Made by a program: the position numbers and the translations under genes. A stretch of DNA of 64,000 nt, taken from the NCBI RefSeq assembly GCF_009729055.1, contig NZ_CP045484.1, forward strand, positions 1,116,001 to 1,180,000. Direction: 5' to 3'. The notes beneath the pieces were generated by a model. It was not told the DNA's origin and made no database searches. It saw nothing but the letters and a program-made list of their open reading frames with translations. The DNA comes from Sulfurisphaera ohwakuensis (GTDB lineage: Archaea > Thermoproteota > Thermoprotei_A > Sulfolobales > Sulfolobaceae). Numbering within the stretch: position 1 is the first letter of the stretch; every line of letters begins with the position of its first letter. Shown piece after piece: positions 62,772 to 64,000 of the stretch.

Positions 62772-64000
62772 TTACCAATAATTATCACTTCTTTCTCTCA
62801 ATATTACTAAAATCATTAACAATGCTATAACAAATACAGCTATGACAATTATGGCAGATTTTAAATCTATATTAGATGTCTGTAAAGGAGCATCTGTATT
62901 TTCGCCATTTACTACTTTTATCTGAGGAACAGAAATTGAAATAACGGTAGAATTAACTACAACTATATAATTACGTATATCATGTATAATGTAAGGAGCA
63001 GACTTATAGTAAGCATTAGCCGCATAAACTTCTATCTCATTCTGTCCAATTGTAAGATTAAATGTAAAAGTAGTGTTAGTAGTATTAGTTACCAGCTTAC
63101 CGTTATTATAAATTAAATAGTATTCAGCACCAAAAACTTTGCTCCAATTTAATAATATTGTATTTAACGTAATAGACCAGTTAACAGTTGGCGAAGCTGG
63201 TTGAATATAATAAATTAAAGTGAAAGTATATTCTGTTATTCCAGCTGTGTTAATAGCCTCTAAGGATACGTTATAAACACCAAATGGAACTTTAACGAAA
63301 TACGAAGTATTTGTAGTACTTACATTGAGCAAAACAACATTTTCTTTACTTACTGTTAATATATATTTAGCCTTAGAAGTAGAGTTCCAACTTACTAGAA
63401 ATCCATTTATTTTCTTATATACTGTTACTGTGAGATTAGCTTTTGATGCAGCTATAAAAGAAACTGTGGCAATACTACTATTTCCAATCTTATTGTACGC
63501 AATAAGCTCTATAGTATAAAGCTCTCCAGCCGTTAAATTGGTAAGCACATAAGATGTAACATTGCCCACGTTTAATCCTTTACCATTTATGTAAAGATAA
63601 TAACCCTCAATAGGATATCCTCCATTAAACGTATCATACCAAGTTAAAGTAGCATTAAGGTTGCCAATTTTCACTTTAATAATTGGTGGATTAGGGACAG
63701 AAGATGGAGTTGCAGAAACAATATCTGAAGGTATACCATTTCCAAGAGAATTATATGGAATTATTTGGATATAATACGTTATGCCGTCCTTTAAATGCTT
63801 AATAGTATATGAAGTCACATTTCCCACGTTTATGGTCACTTTTTGAGAAAAGTTTGACCAATAAGTTATATAATATCCAGAGGCATTAATATCATACCAT
63901 TTTAGTGTAATAGTCTCATTTCCACTCGCTACTGATGCTATTTGGGGTTTAGGCGGAGGAAGATAAATTGAAACTGTTTGCATTGCATTGGAAGGAATAT
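62772..64000 (-). CDS. Fibronectin type III repeat surface protein (partial)
   Basis: The frame is open to the right edge, so only the C-terminal part (409 codons) is seen. It has several FnIII-like repeats (ITLKWYDINASGYYITYW...YTIKHLKDGITYYIQIIPYNSLGNGIPSD and ATLTWYDTFNGGYPIEGYYLYI...LTNLTAGELYTIELIAYNKIG), many N-x-S/T sites, and a C-terminal transmembrane anchor (SAIIVIAVFVIALLMILVIL). It is thus attached to the membrane with the repeats outside, for adhesion or as a peptidase tail. The residues upstream of the first internal Met (IPSNA) continue the same repeat, so the true start lies outside the window. Confidence 0.8.
   Translation of the reverse strand, partial: IPSNAMQTVSIYLPPPKPQIASVASGNETITLKWYDINASGYYITYWSNFSQKVTINVGNVTSYTIKHLKDGITYYIQIIPYNSLGNGIPSDIVSATPSSVPNPPIIKVKIGNLNATLTWYDTFNGGYPIEGYYLYINGKGLNVGNVTSYVLTNLTAGELYTIELIAYNKIGNSSIATVSFIAASKANLTVTVYKKINGFLVSWNSTSKAKYILTVSKENVVLLNVSTTNTSYFVKVPFGVYNVSLEAINTAGITEYTFTLIYYIQPASPTVNWSITLNTILLNWSKVFGAEYYLIYNNGKLVTNTTNTTFTFNLTIGQNEIEVYAANAYYKSAPYIIHDIRNYIVVVNSTVISISVPQIKVVNGENTDAPLQTSNIDLKSAIIVIAVFVIALLMILVILRERSDNYW

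Overview
The window is AT-rich archaeal DNA from the order Sulfolobales. The evidence is the gene content: three-PCNA-type sliding clamp beside PriS and GINS, split-type threonyl-tRNA synthetase, L44e/S27e/aIF2-alpha/Nop10 operon, AglB, MTA/purine phosphorylase, the sreABCDE sulfur reductase set, the Isp-type [NiFe] hydrogenase and SSV-type integrase remnants. Growth on H2 with elemental sulfur is implied, as in Acidianus, Stygiolobus or Sulfurisphaera; the genus cannot be fixed from the sequence alone. Many genes abut or overlap, and TATA boxes often sit about 26 nt before the start codon, as expected for leaderless transcripts.

Layout. 1-9.5 kb: isoprenoid genes (phosphomevalonate kinase, mvaD), an HD hydrolase and nucleoside phosphorylase pair, a divergent glycosyltransferase/GH15 pair sharing one symmetric TATA box, and a sulfide:quinone-reductase-like flavoprotein. 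9.5-12.6 kb: gene-poor DNA with a PaREP1-like and a secreted protein. 12.6-19.5 kb: a decayed element integrated in tRNA-Thr(GGU), bounded by a 54-bp direct repeat. It holds a truncated SSV-type integrase, a nonsense-interrupted exported-protein gene and two identical inverted 1,337-bp insertion sequences. Those copies enclose a winged-helix regulator, a RelE-like toxin, a 46-residue protein and a SWIM zinc-finger protein, with matching ATTCCG operators.

19.5-29.4 kb: housekeeping genes (nucleotidyltransferase, ogt, thrS, an Alg13/14-like protein, an EndoIII-like protein, sucCD, thrC), an intron-containing tRNA-Ile and two C/D-box sRNA candidates. 29.6-36.8 kb: sulfur reductase operon sreABCDE. 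37.6-47.6 kb: the hydrogenase operon hynS-isp1-isp2-hynL, a Rieske ferredoxin, hypD, hypC, hypE, a maturation protease and three unrecognised proteins. Together the last two operons would encode an H2-to-sulfur respiratory chain. hypA, hypB and hypF are not in the window.

47.7-64 kb: a TPR protein, a fossil int(N) in tRNA-Ala, a tRNA/RNA-processing group (cca, thpR, rnz, Trm-G10-like), prs, a GPN GTPase, the replication genes pcn-priS-gins, the translation operon ending in nop10, aglB, a MITE-like repeat, an intron-containing tRNA-Pro and a fibronectin-type-III surface protein running off the edge.

The most unusual items are two genes with no normal start codon but a well-placed ATT (sucD and a P-loop kinase), a C/D-box sRNA candidate lying over the start of a glycosylase-like gene whose catalytic residues are replaced, the regulated toxin cassette between inverted IS copies, and the symmetric TATA boxes serving divergent genes.
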